Below, piece after piece: positions 55,726-64,000 of a DNA stretch of 64,000 nt. The stretch comes from Mesorhizobium comanense. GTDB taxonomy: Bacteria; Pseudomonadota; Alphaproteobacteria; Rhizobiales; Rhizobiaceae. Below the pieces are notes generated by a model, which was not told where the DNA came from, did not search any database, and was given only the letters and a program-made list of their open reading frames with translations. Position numbers and translations under genes: made by a program. How positions within the stretch are numbered: the first letter of the stretch is position 1; every line of letters begins with the position of its first letter. Location: NCBI RefSeq assembly GCF_005503535.1, contig NZ_SCNN01000001.1, forward strand, positions 868,001 to 932,000, written 5' to 3'.

Positions 55726-56832
55726 ATGTTTGTGTTTAGGGTAGGCTGCTTGGCCTTGGCCGTCCTGGGTTGTTGGCTTGTCTGTTCAGTGGCCCGAGCG
55801 GACGATCCGGAATTCACCGAGAGCCGTGATTTCCTTCACGTCGTCATCGCAGGGAAACCCTATCGTCTCGACAGCCTCGTCGTGAAGGCGACCGGAGCAA
55901 AGGGACCACTGCCGATCGCCTTGTTTACGTCGGGCACTGGGAACTCGCTGGCGGAAGTACGTGGTGAGACCCCCGAGCATTATGCTTTGCAGGCCCGCGA
56001 CTTGGCGCTGCGGGGTTGGCTGGCGGTTGTGGTTATCCGCAGGGGAATCGGCAAGTCGGATGGTTCGCTGGCGAAGGATCGCTGCGGCAAGCTCCATGTC
56101 GAAAGCGATCTGAATGGTGCGGCGGATGACTTGCAGGCTGCCATCGATGTCGTGAAGAAGCGGCCCGACGTCGATCCGTCGCGCATCATCGCCATTGGAG
56201 CTTCCACCGGGGGCGCGAGCGTTGTCGCCCTTGGCGCGCGCAATCTGCCCGGTCTGGTCGGCGTCGTCAGCTTCTCCGGGGGCATTCACTTCACATGCCA
56301 GGGTTGGGACGACAAGCTGGTCGAGGCCTACAAAAAATATGGAGCGGCCAGCCGTGTCCCCAATCTCTGGCTATATGCCAGGAACGACAGCGTTTTCGAG
56401 CCGGAACTGGCTGAGCGTTTGCAGATCGCCTTCCTGCACGGTGGCGCCGACCTGACTTTCAGGGAGCTTGCGCCCGTCGGCAGGGAAGGACATTTCCTCT
56501 TTGTCGCGGGCTCGCGGACGTGGCTCGCGGAATACGACGATTTCCTGCGGCGGCATAATCTGCCGACATGGGGTTACTCCGATGTTTCCGCACTGTTGAA
56601 GCGCCTTGGCCTTGGTGAGGACGAAGCTCCGGTTGCAGCGGACTATCTTGGCGAACCAGTCCCGAAGGCAATGGCATTCTCGCCCGGCGCCCGGCGCGTC
56701 TTCGCTGAAAGTGGCGGCCCGCACGATCTTGCCGCCAATCGCGATCTGGCGATGTTCCGATGCAAACTGGCCAATAATGACTGCCGCATCGTCATGGAAA
56801 ACGACCGCTGGGTCGGGCCATTGACACAATGA
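55726..56832 (+). CDS. Secreted alpha/beta-hydrolase (dienelactone-hydrolase-like esterase)
   Basis: A 368-residue protein. A signal peptide (FRVGCLALAVLGCWLVCSVA, then RADDPEF) starts at ATG 55726, preceded by GGAAGGG; the frame is also open to 55621. The nucleophile is the serine in GASTGG, the acid is probably in LYARNDSVFEPE and the base in GREGHFLF. It lies between the giant protein and its exporter, so it may process the secreted protein or its ligands in the periplasm. Confidence 0.82.
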   Translation: MFVFRVGCLALAVLGCWLVCSVARADDPEFTESRDFLHVVIAGKPYRLDSLVVKATGAKGPLPIALFTSGTGNSLAEVRGETPEHYALQARDLALRGWLAVVVIRRGIGKSDGSLAKDRCGKLHVESDLNGAADDLQAAIDVVKKRPDVDPSRIIAIGASTGGASVVALGARNLPGLVGVVSFSGGIHFTCQGWDDKLVEAYKKYGAASRVPNLWLYARNDSVFEPELAERLQIAFLHGGADLTFRELAPVGREGHFLFVAGSRTWLAEYDDFLRRHNLPTWGYSDVSALLKRLGLGEDEAPVAADYLGEPVPKAMAFSPGARRVFAESGGPHDLAANRDLAMFRCKLANNDCRIVMENDRWVGPLTQ

Positions 56833-56844
56833 TGGTGCGCCAGT

Positions 56845-59007
56845 GTGGATAATCCCGAATTGATCTCCGCGCCGGCGCAGCCGCTCGATTCCGGCCTGCG
56901 GGCGCTATGCGGCATCGCTGCGTTCTATCGGATCGCGGCCGATCCCAGGCATCTGGCCAACGAACTCGCCTTGACCGGTCGCCTTGCCAACGAACGCGAC
57001 CTCATCCGCGCTGCAGCCATGATCGACCTCAAGGCGCGCGTCGTCGGCAGGCTCACGCCCAAACGCATCGAGACACTTCCGGTGCCGGCGATCGTGCGCG
57101 TCGCCGACGGCTCCTTCCAGGTCTTCGGCGGCAAGAACCCGAGCGGCAGGTTCCGCCTGGTTGACCCCGTCACGCGCGTCGACCGGGAACTCTCTATCGA
57201 GGCGTTGCTGCAGGAGACCGGCGGTGAGATCGTGCTCGTCGGCCGGCGCCTGCGGGGGCAAGGCTCGGATCCACGCAGCTTCGGCCTTGGCTGGTTCCTG
57301 CCTTCGATCTGGCGCTACAGGAAGCCGATCGCCCATGTGCTGCTGGCATCGCTGTTTGTGCAGATCTTCGCCCTGGTCACGCCTTTGTTCTTCCAGGTCG
57401 TGGTCGACAAGGTGCTGACCCACAAGGGCTACTCCACCTTGTTCGTGCTTGTCGCCGGCATCGCCATCATCGGCCTGTTCGATGTCGTGCTGCAATATCT
57501 GCGCAGCTATGCGCTCTCGCACACCACCAACCGCATCGACGTCGAGCTCGGCCAGAAAATGTTCCAGCACTTGCTGCGCCTGCCGCTCGGCTATTTCGAG
57601 ACGCGGTCCGCGGGCCAGACCGTGGCACGCGTACGCGAACTTGAGACCATCCGCAGCTTCCTGACCGGGCAAGGCCTGTTCTCGGCGATCGACCTCATCT
57701 TCACGTTCGTCTTCATCGCCGTGCTTTACGCCTATTCCTGGAAGCTGACTTTGATCGTAGTCGGCTCCATTCCGCTCTACATCCTGATCGCCTTGCTGGT
57801 GCGGCCCACCTTGCGCGCGATGGTCAAGGAAAAGTTCAACCGCGGTGCCGTCAGCCAGCAATTTCTGGTCGAGGCCATTGTCGGCATCCAGACGGTCAAG
57901 GCCGGTGCCGTCGAGCCGGTGATGCAGGCACAATGGGCCGAACGCCTGGCCGCCTATGTGCGCACCTCCTTCGACGCCACCATGCTGAGCGCCGGCGGCC
58001 AGAACGCTATCCAGTATGTCTCCAAGCTCTCTACGGCCCTGCTGCTGCTGTTCGGCGCCAAGGCGGTGATTGACGGCGACATGTCCGTTGGCGCTCTGGT
58101 CGCTTTCGACATGATCGCCAACCAGACGGTGCAGCCGGTTTTGCGGCTCTCGCAGCTCTGGCAGGATTTCCAGCAGGTGCAGATCTCCGTCGACCGGCTT
58201 GGCGACATCCTCAACACGCCCATGGAGCGGACGCCGCAGACCAGCTTGGTGCTGCCGCCTCCAAGGGGCGCCATCGACTTGCGCAACATCACCTTCCGCT
58301 ACCGGCCGGGTTCTCCCGAGGTGCTGAAATCGGTCTCGCTGTCGATCCAGCCCGGCGAGGTCATCGGCATTGTCGGCGCCTCCGGCTCGGGCAAGTCGAC
58401 CCTCACCAAACTGATCCAGCGTCTCTACTCCGCCGAGGAAGGCCAGGTGCTGCTGGATGGCGCCGACCTGTCCCAGGTCGACCCGGCCTGGCTGCGCAGC
58501 AATATCGGCGTGGTGCTGCAGGAAAATCTTTTGTTCAACCGCACCATTCACGACAATATCGCACTCGCCAACCCGGCGCTGCCACGGGCCAACGTCATCG
58601 CCATCGCCAGGCTTGCCGGCGCCGACGAGTTCATCGCCAGGCTGCCTGCGGGCTACGACACCATGATCGAGGAGCGCGGGGCCAATCTCTCAGGCGGCCA
58701 ACGCCAACGCATCGCCATTGCGCGGGCGCTGGCCACGAACCCGCCGATCCTGATCTTCGACGAAGCCACCTCGGCGCTCGACTACGAAAGCGAGCGGGTC
58801 ATCCAGACCAATATGCGTCATATCGTGCAGGGGCGCACCGTCATCATCATCGCCCACCGCCTGGCTGCCGTGCGGCCTTGCCACCGCATCGTCGGCATGG
58901 CCGACGGCCGTATCGCTGAGATCGGCAGCCATGCCGAACTGATAGCCCAGCCCAACGGCGTCTATGCGCGTCTGTGGGCGCTTCAGAATGATCAGGTGGA
59001 CGCCTGA
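56845..59007 (+). CDS. Type I secretion ABC transporter, HlyB-like with C39-like domain
   Basis: A 720-residue exporter. Residues 1 to about 140 are a C39-like domain lacking the catalytic histidine (GSFQVF where peptidases have GHF), so it should bind rather than cleave its substrate, as in HlyB. Six membrane helices follow (about 160-430). The NBD has GASGSGKST, LSGGQRQRIAIARAL and ILIFDEATSALD. The start is GTG, 12 bp after the esterase stop. It would export the giant repeat protein. Confidence 0.92.
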   Translation: MDNPELISAPAQPLDSGLRALCGIAAFYRIAADPRHLANELALTGRLANERDLIRAAAMIDLKARVVGRLTPKRIETLPVPAIVRVADGSFQVFGGKNPSGRFRLVDPVTRVDRELSIEALLQETGGEIVLVGRRLRGQGSDPRSFGLGWFLPSIWRYRKPIAHVLLASLFVQIFALVTPLFFQVVVDKVLTHKGYSTLFVLVAGIAIIGLFDVVLQYLRSYALSHTTNRIDVELGQKMFQHLLRLPLGYFETRSAGQTVARVRELETIRSFLTGQGLFSAIDLIFTFVFIAVLYAYSWKLTLIVVGSIPLYILIALLVRPTLRAMVKEKFNRGAVSQQFLVEAIVGIQTVKAGAVEPVMQAQWAERLAAYVRTSFDATMLSAGGQNAIQYVSKLSTALLLLFGAKAVIDGDMSVGALVAFDMIANQTVQPVLRLSQLWQDFQQVQISVDRLGDILNTPMERTPQTSLVLPPPRGAIDLRNITFRYRPGSPEVLKSVSLSIQPGEVIGIVGASGSGKSTLTKLIQRLYSAEEGQVLLDGADLSQVDPAWLRSNIGVVLQENLLFNRTIHDNIALANPALPRANVIAIARLAGADEFIARLPAGYDTMIEERGANLSGGQRQRIAIARALATNPPILIFDEATSALDYESERVIQTNMRHIVQGRTVIIIAHRLAAVRPCHRIVGMADGRIAEIGSHAELIAQPNGVYARLWALQNDQVDA

Positions 59008-59008
59008 G

Positions 59009-60478
59009 ATGAATGCCAGAACGCCGCCGCCCTCTGCTGGCCAGCCGATACCCCCGCTGCCTTCCCGCAAGCCTCGGCCCAGGCGCTCGGATCAGGAGTT
59101 CCTGGCGCCGGCCCTGGAGATTCTGGAAACGCCGCCCTCGCCGGTGCGCATGGCTCTGATCGTCATCATCTGTACCCTTGTCGTTACCGCCCTCAGCTGG
59201 GCTTATTTCGGACGCATCGATGTCATCGCCTCAGCGCAAGGCAAGTTCGAGCCAACCGGCAAGGTCAAGATCATCCAGCCACTGGAAACAGGCCGGGTCA
59301 AAGCGCTGCCGCCAGCGGAAGGCACGCATATCATGCAAGGCGATGTGCTGCTCGAACTCGACGCCACGGAGGAGATCGCCGACGAGGCCGAATACAGGCG
59401 TGATCTTGCCTCCTATGAGGCCGAAGCGACACGCCGGCGTGTTGCTATAGATACGGCGCGGGACAACAAGCTCTCGCCCAAGCCGATTATCGTGTGGGGC
59501 GATGAGGTTCCCGGTCTCCTACGCCGTCGTGAGCAGAACATCCTCGACGGTGATCTCGGCCAACTCGCATCCAGTCTTGATTCGCTGAGCGCCCAGCGCC
59601 AGGAAAAGCTGACCGACCGGGATCACTTCGCCGAGACCATCGAGACGCAGAAATCGTTGATCGCGACGCTGCAGGATCGCGTGACCATGCGTTCGGCTGC
59701 TCAGGCGGCGGATGCGGACACCAAGTCCGATGTGATCGATGCCACCGAAACCCTGAAGTACCAGGTCACGCAACTGGCCATCCAGCAGGGCCAGTTGGCC
59801 GACTCCGAGGCCGAGGCGGTCGTGCAGGGACGCGAGATCGACAAGACGCTCGAGGCATTCATCAGCGACAATGCGCAGAAACTTGGCGATGCCGAAAGGC
59901 AGATCGACGACCTGACCCAGAAGCTGGCCAAGGCCACCGCCGAGCGCGAGCGCAAGACCATCGTCAGCCCGATCTCAGGCACGGTCGAGGAGTCGGTGAT
60001 CACCAATGTCGGCCAGGTTGTCAGCGTCGGACAGGAAGTCATGCGCATCGTGCCTGATGATTCCAAACTTGAACTGCGGGTCTATGTGCTCAACACCGAC
60101 ATCGGCTTCGTCAAGGTGGGGCAGGAGGCAGTGGTGAAGATTCAGTCCTTCCCCTTCACGCGCTACGGCACCATTACCGCCAAAGTGGTCACTGTCGCTA
60201 CCGATGCCATACCCGAGCCCGACGCAGCGCAACTCGAAGGCAATCCTGCCGCGCAGATAACGAATGCCACCTTTGCCGGCGCCGAGCGCACCCAGAATTT
60301 GGTATTTCCCGTCACCCTCACACCTGCCCAAACGATCATGAGCGCGGACGGGCAAAACGTGCCACTCACGCCTGGCATGGCCGCCACCGTTGAAATCAGG
60401 ACTGACAGCCGGCGCATTCTCGGCTTCTTGTTCTCACCCATGGTGGAAGTGACTTCGAGTGCTTTCAAGGAGAGGTGA
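59009..60478 (+). CDS. HlyD-family membrane fusion protein
   Basis: A 489-residue periplasmic adaptor. A proline-rich cytoplasmic tail, one membrane helix (ALIVIICTLVVTALSWAYFG), a lipoyl half (KIIQPLETGRVKALPPAEGT), a long coiled coil (about 130-320), then the second lipoyl half (ISPISGTVEESVITNVGQVV-like) and beta barrel. It starts one base after the exporter stop. The outer-membrane TolC partner is not in the window. Confidence 0.92.
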   Translation: MNARTPPPSAGQPIPPLPSRKPRPRRSDQEFLAPALEILETPPSPVRMALIVIICTLVVTALSWAYFGRIDVIASAQGKFEPTGKVKIIQPLETGRVKALPPAEGTHIMQGDVLLELDATEEIADEAEYRRDLASYEAEATRRRVAIDTARDNKLSPKPIIVWGDEVPGLLRRREQNILDGDLGQLASSLDSLSAQRQEKLTDRDHFAETIETQKSLIATLQDRVTMRSAAQAADADTKSDVIDATETLKYQVTQLAIQQGQLADSEAEAVVQGREIDKTLEAFISDNAQKLGDAERQIDDLTQKLAKATAERERKTIVSPISGTVEESVITNVGQVVSVGQEVMRIVPDDSKLELRVYVLNTDIGFVKVGQEAVVKIQSFPFTRYGTITAKVVTVATDAIPEPDAAQLEGNPAAQITNATFAGAERTQNLVFPVTLTPAQTIMSADGQNVPLTPGMAATVEIRTDSRRILGFLFSPMVEVTSSAFKER

Positions 60479-60537
60479 TGCAAGCCGGTCGGCAGGCGAT
60501 CACAGGTGGCATGACCAACCGGAAACCATTGATCGAA

Positions 60538-60622
60538 GGGAGGAAATCAAGACATGGATCTGGCGCTTATTCATCGCGATATTCTGGTTTGCGGATGTGG
60601 GCAATGTGGTGGAGACTATTAA
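60538..60622 (+). CDS. Possible 22-residue Cys-rich peptide
   Basis: GGGAGGAAA lies 8-10 bases before an ATG at 60554 that opens MDLALIHRDILVCGCGQCGG, then DY and a stop (coding 60554-60622). Short, but the ribosome site is very strong. Either a genuine peptide or the 5' part of a frameshifted gene continued in the frame at 60606-60806. Confidence 0.4.
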
Positions 60623-60806
60623 ATCGGGCGACGGAAAGTTGCTTGACCATTCCAACGTGGCGACGTTGGTGGCGGCAATGGCCGGTTTCGATCCGGCAAC
60701 GTCACCGACCGGAAATGGCATCCAGCCCAACGATCCTCGGCTTGGCGACCCGAACCAGACGGGCACCATCGCCGCAGCCATGCAGCAGACATGGATGGCG
60801 GCCTGA
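60606..60806 (+). pseudogene. Type I secretion C-terminal-like segment, out of frame with upstream start
   Basis: The frame ending at 60806 reads IKSGDGKLLDHSNVATLVAA, then MAGFDPATSPTGNGIQPNDP and IAAAMQQTWMAA. The LVxAMAxF ... IAAxxxxxW pattern is that of C-terminal tails of calcium-binding type I-secreted proteins. No good start exists in this frame, but the strong start at 60554 is one base out of phase, so a single indel, or a programmed shift, would give an 80-odd-residue protein. Confidence 0.45.
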
Positions 60807-61415
60807 TGTCGAAAGTGCCGCTGGCGAAACCAGCGGTCTTTCTACGTGCAGATGATCGCCCTCGGCGCAAAGCGGAGGGGTTGTGCCAAACATGAGGTCC
60901 GCTTTCCCTCGTCATTCATCTGGGAAAGCGGGTTGGCATTCGAACATTGCCGTGACACCGAACGGCCGCGTGGACCTCGACGTCGCTCGCCAGCCAAACC
61001 TCCGCAAGAAACACCGGCAGTGTGCTACATATGTGATACCTATTGTGATACAAATTCAGCGCTTCGGCTTGGAAAAGTGAATTAAATCAATATATTAGGT
61101 AAGCCGTCGATCCCAGCCAACGGTACCATCGGCTTCTCCGATAAGTCTTTGAATTTTATCAAGAATTTTGAGATCAATATCCCTGAACTTGCGCTGGCGG
61201 AGCCCGCGCCCCAGGCTGCTCGCCGATGCCATCGTCACCACATCGACGGACGTCACGGTTTCGCCCAATCTTGGTCCATGGGTGAACCGGCGCGGAACTC
61301 TTCGCAGAGTGGGGGGCTGCCGCGTTGCTGATCGAGAAGCGCGCGACGACCGGCGTGGTCAGCTTCGCCACTTCCTCAGGCACGATCCATTGGTTGATAG
61401 CAGATAGCACCGGAA
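60807..61415. other. 609-bp stretch without a supportable gene
   Basis: Frames on both strands are short and lack motifs or ribosome sites. A minus-strand frame (61174-61410) begins with a protein-like piece (INQWIVPEEVAKLTTPVVAR) but decays. TGTGATAC occurs twice within 61020-61060. The region looks like degenerate sequence between two loci. Confidence 0.4.
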
Positions 61416-61895
61416 TCAGAAGCGATTCAGCAGGCTACGAGGTATATCCAACGCCCTTTTGAGCCATAGGTTGCGCGGCGGGATTGGGACTTTCGGGAGA
61501 GGCATCGCCGAGCAAGTTTCCCGCATTGCCGTCCATGAAGGGTTATTAAGCACCGCATCGCAGCGCGCGAGACGGCCCTGTCCGGTGACAGTCAAGCAAG
61601 CGTAGCTTCCCACCGGAAACCTCTGGCCGTTGCCTCGACATGAAGAGGACAAAGCGCCAGTCGGCGTCAGGGTTGCCCCGCCCGGACAATAATCAGCGAC
61701 CTTGTTCCACGAAAAAACATTCTGGTCGGTTTCGCAGCGTGCGAGATAGCTCTTGGGACCTGCCGCCAGACAGGAATATTGGCCCAACTCGAACTGACCA
61801 TTAGGAGCGAGACATCTTGCCTCCGCTGAGGCTGCCGCAGCGATCCCGGTGAATGCCGCGGCAGAAACGAGCAGTCCTAAGTTCCGCTGGTTCAA
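61416..61895 (-). CDS. Secreted Cys-rich protein with internal duplication
   Basis: A 159-residue protein. The TTG start at 61895 follows GGAGG, and a signal peptide (GLLVSAAAFTGIAAAASAEA) comes next. Two copies of a roughly 40-residue module follow: C-x-G-x-F-x-x-G-x-Y-x-C-L ... LARC-(D/E)-x ... SW ... C. The even cysteine number and export suggest disulphides. The last 25 residues are basic. I do not recognise the family. Confidence 0.7.
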   Translation of the reverse strand: MNQRNLGLLVSAAAFTGIAAAASAEARCLAPNGQFELGQYSCLAAGPKSYLARCETDQNVFSWNKVADYCPGGATLTPTGALSSSCRGNGQRFPVGSYACLTVTGQGRLARCDAVLNNPSWTAMRETCSAMPLPKVPIPPRNLWLKRALDIPRSLLNRF

Positions 61896-62054
61896 TCTTG
61901 TCCTCCAATCAGGCTGATCGCATTCGAAATTGCGGCAGAATTTCAACCTAGATGAGGGAAGATGGCCGGGCGCGGTCATCAATCAAGCCGACAGCTATGT
62001 TAAAGACGTACGGCTGAAACCGCCGGCGCCAGGGTCAATTGGTTGCCTCCCTGA

Positions 62055-62360
62055 TCAGCCTAATTGCGGCAGGTTTCTGAACAGTTCCAGCGCCTCCGGG
62101 TTGGCGAGTGCCTCCTTGTTCTTGATGGCGCGGCCATAAAGCACGTCACGCACGGCAAGCTCCGTGATCTTGCCCGACCTGGTGCGCGGAATGTCCGACA
62201 CGGCGACGATCCTCGCCGGCACATGGCGCGGGCTGGCCCCTGTACGGATCTTGGCGCGGATGCGCTCTTCCAGGTCCTCGTCCAGTCTGACGCCCGCCGC
62301 CAGCCGTACGAAAAGCACGACGCGTACGGCTGCCGCCAGCAGGAGTGATCCATCGTCAAC
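62055..62360 (-). pseudogene. Acetoacetyl-CoA synthetase, C-terminal remnant
   Basis: Minus-strand codons read [20 protein letters not shown], then [20 protein letters not shown] and [15 protein letters not shown], the characteristic end of acetoacetate-CoA ligase, including the catalytic lysine region. Only about 95 of 650 residues remain; upstream of about 62360 the frame is interrupted and unrelated. Confidence 0.8.
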
Positions 62361-62572
62361 GGCCTTTGACAGCTGGCGTCACACCAAGATTCAACTATTG
62401 CAAGTTTATTTGTAAATGGATAATTACTCTCTTCGCCTTTGGACTTCGATGTCCGGTGTGGCGCGTGAAGGCTCCAGCCGGACTTGGCGGCAGTTCCGCC
62501 CGGAACGGCTCTAACGCCGATAGAAGCGCGCCAACGATCGTAACCAATTGCAGACGTGAAGGACCTTCTGAG

Positions 62573-63265
62573 ATGATTAGCCGCTTTGGGTTGCTCAAGC
62601 GCACCCCCAATCTGCCTCCTGAAGACTTCGATCGACATTGGCGTACCACTCACGGTCCACTAGCCGCGAAATTGCCGGGATTGCGCGCCTATCATCAGCA
62701 TCTCGTCGTGAACAAAGAGCAGTTTGGGATCGATCATGCGCGGGGCCCCTGGGATCTGGATGGGTTCTCGGAACTGCATTTTGACGATCTGCCCAGCATG
62801 ATGTCAGCTGTCTCCTCGCCACACTTCGCTGCAGCGCTCCAAGACGAACCGGAATTTGTGAAGGATGTTCACCTGGTCGCCTGCGAAAAGCACGTGGTCG
62901 TCCCGGTGGAACTGGGCAAGGGGCCTTTTGTGAAGCGCATGACCATGCTGAAGCGCCTTCCTGGAATATCCGCCGACCGGTTCCGCCAGGAGTGGCTCAC
63001 CGTCCACGCCTCCTGGGTGCGCCAGTGGCCGAACGTGCTGGGATATGTCCAGAACCTTGTCATAGACCGATATCATGGGGATCGAAGCGAAAGCGCGAGC
63101 TACGAAGATGTGCCTGTCGACGGCATTGTCGAATTCTGGTTCCGCGACAGGCAGCAAGCCGCAGAGTTGTACGCCAGCGAGATCGTTGCGCGAACCCAAC
63201 AGCACGCCCTTGTCTTCCTTGACGAGATCACGCCATTCTTCGTCGAAACGCGTCAAATCGTCTGA
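62573..63265 (+). CDS. Tandem EthD-domain protein
   Basis: A 230-residue protein with two EthD (dimeric alpha/beta barrel) repeats: MISRFGLLKRTPNLPPEDFD-RHWRTTHGPLA and MTMLKRLPGISADRFRQEWL-TVHASWV. Each has the family H-W-x-x-x-H-x-x-x pattern, in variant form in the second. A GAAGGA sequence lies 8 bases before the ATG. EthD proteins act in catabolism of ethers, aromatics and polyketide-like rings. It stands alone here, near a divergent-to-convergent IclR gene that may regulate it. Confidence 0.85.
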   Translation: MISRFGLLKRTPNLPPEDFDRHWRTTHGPLAAKLPGLRAYHQHLVVNKEQFGIDHARGPWDLDGFSELHFDDLPSMMSAVSSPHFAAALQDEPEFVKDVHLVACEKHVVVPVELGKGPFVKRMTMLKRLPGISADRFRQEWLTVHASWVRQWPNVLGYVQNLVIDRYHGDRSESASYEDVPVDGIVEFWFRDRQQAAELYASEIVARTQQHALVFLDEITPFFVETRQIV

Positions 63266-63391
63266 GGCATGACCGGAGTCGCGAGGCTGGAAGCCCGAGC
63301 TCGACGCCGGGCCATTGAAGCTCGATCGATCGTTGTCCTACGCCACGCGCCGGCGACACGAGCATTGGCTGCGCAGCAGGATCTTGCGGCC

Positions 63392-64000
63392 TTATGTCTG
63401 CAAGTTGTGACTGTAGCCGAGATCCGCCGAGAGCTGCTCCGTGGCCTCCAGCAGGCGTGGAATGAAGTCGCTTTCCGCCTTCTCGTCGATCAAAGCGTCG
63501 TGGCCGATGATCGTGACAGCAAGCACCATCTGTCCAATGTGGTCGAAGACCGGAGCCGAGATGGCCTTGATCCCGGGCACCGGTGGATCCACGACGGTTG
63601 CATAGCCGGCCGCGCGTATCTGCTCGAGATCCTTCTTGGATTGAAAGCTATGCGTTCCAATCCGCCCGCTGTCCGGTGGCTCGCGCATTTCCTTGCGGAT
63701 AGCATCCCTGACGACCTTTTCGGGCATGAACGCCGAAAAAACGCGGCCGCTTGCAGTGCCCGACATGGAATATACGGTGCCCGGCCGTGTGTTCATGTTC
63801 AACTGGCTTCCGCTCTCCTGTAACTGGATGACCGTCGGGCCGAACGACCCCCAAACGACCAGCGCCACATTCAACGCCGTCGCCTCCGACAACGCCCGCA
63901 CCACCTCGCTGGCCTGCCGCATCGGATCTGCCGTGCGCATCCGTGTGATGCCGATGTCCAGCGCGAACCGTCCGAGCATGTAGCGGCCCGTGTCGGGTTC
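63392..64000 (-). CDS. IclR-family transcriptional regulator, C-terminal part (runs off window)
   Basis: The window holds the last 202 codons, in frame to its end (EPDTGRYMLGRFALDIGITR). This is the IclR effector-binding domain: TALNVALVVWGSFGPTVIQL, SMSGTASGRVFSAFMPEKVV, GIKAISAPVFDHIGQMVLAV. The HTH is beyond 64000. IclR proteins often control aromatic or acid catabolism; its target is unknown. Confidence 0.88.
   Translation of the reverse strand, partial: EPDTGRYMLGRFALDIGITRMRTADPMRQASEVVRALSEATALNVALVVWGSFGPTVIQLQESGSQLNMNTRPGTVYSMSGTASGRVFSAFMPEKVVRDAIRKEMREPPDSGRIGTHSFQSKKDLEQIRAAGYATVVDPPVPGIKAISAPVFDHIGQMVLAVTIIGHDALIDEKAESDFIPRLLEATEQLSADLGYSHNLQT

Noticed and set aside
56905..58551. 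548-codon minus-strand open frame
   Set aside because: Antisense shadow of the HlyB-like exporter gene; no motif or ribosome site.
60846..61085. 79-codon plus-strand frame after the secretion locus
   Set aside because: Translation is unlike a protein, with no ribosome site and no neighbour support.

Overview
This 64 kb window is GC-rich, densely coded DNA from an alphaproteobacterium. Several things point to the Rhizobiales, most likely a Mesorhizobium-type soil or root bacterium: three RbsA-type sugar ABC systems plus a PotABCD-type system, a MocR regulator, a ROK regulator, Gfo/Idh/MocA and IolE-like enzymes, an IS481-type transposase relic and an acetoacetyl-CoA synthetase remnant. Genus is inferred, not shown. 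I saw no rRNA, tRNA or CRISPR array.

Layout. (1) 1-3641, minus strand: SDR dehydrogenase, sugar-binding protein, two-domain ATPase and the start of a permease, one operon with palindromic operator-like sites upstream. (2) 3924-4330: IS481-like relic between 11-bp inverted repeats. (3) 4592-12228: polyamine/opine-type ABC transporter, a MocR regulator convergent to it, a divergent DegT aminotransferase and two small proteins. (4) 12640-25631: a long run of eleven tightly packed genes: sugar-binding protein, ATPase fused in frame to a PEBP domain, SCP2-sized protein, alpha/beta hydrolase, two unusually large permeases, a proteorhodopsin-like seven-helix protein lacking the retinal-binding lysine, a flotillin, a small membrane protein and an SSS-family symporter. 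(5) 25641-34602: two LysR regulators and a CoA-linked acid pathway (CoA-transferase, MmgE/PrpD, acyl-CoA dehydrogenase, mesaconyl-CoA-hydratase-like, CitE-like lyase, aldehyde dehydrogenase). (6) 34829-43673: ROK regulator with a signal-less sugar-binding protein, divergent from an IolE-like isomerase, sugar-binding protein, MocA-type dehydrogenase, ATPase, permease and ABM monooxygenase. (7) 43744-45500: a recombination scar with a truncated MocA gene, an unrecognised fragment, the 3' end of a cytochrome oxidase subunit III gene and an intact subunit-IV-like gene. (8) 45503-60806: two-component system, SEL1-repeat protein, and a type I secretion locus with a roughly 2,147-residue repeat protein, a lipoprotein-size secreted esterase, HlyB-like and HlyD-like proteins. 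(9) 61416-64000: Cys-rich duplicated secreted protein, AacS remnant, tandem EthD protein and a partial IclR regulator.

The best candidate for an undescribed system is region 4, probably with region 5. An opsin fold with no retinal lysine and no proton acceptor or donor residue sits directly between ABC permease genes and a flotillin gene, followed by a Na+/solute symporter. This suggests a membrane sensor or scaffold for solute uptake in a flotillin microdomain rather than a light-driven pump. The adjacent CoA-pathway genes would be the catabolic arm, with a shared 15-bp LysR-type motif upstream of the second LysR gene and of the CoA-transferase gene.
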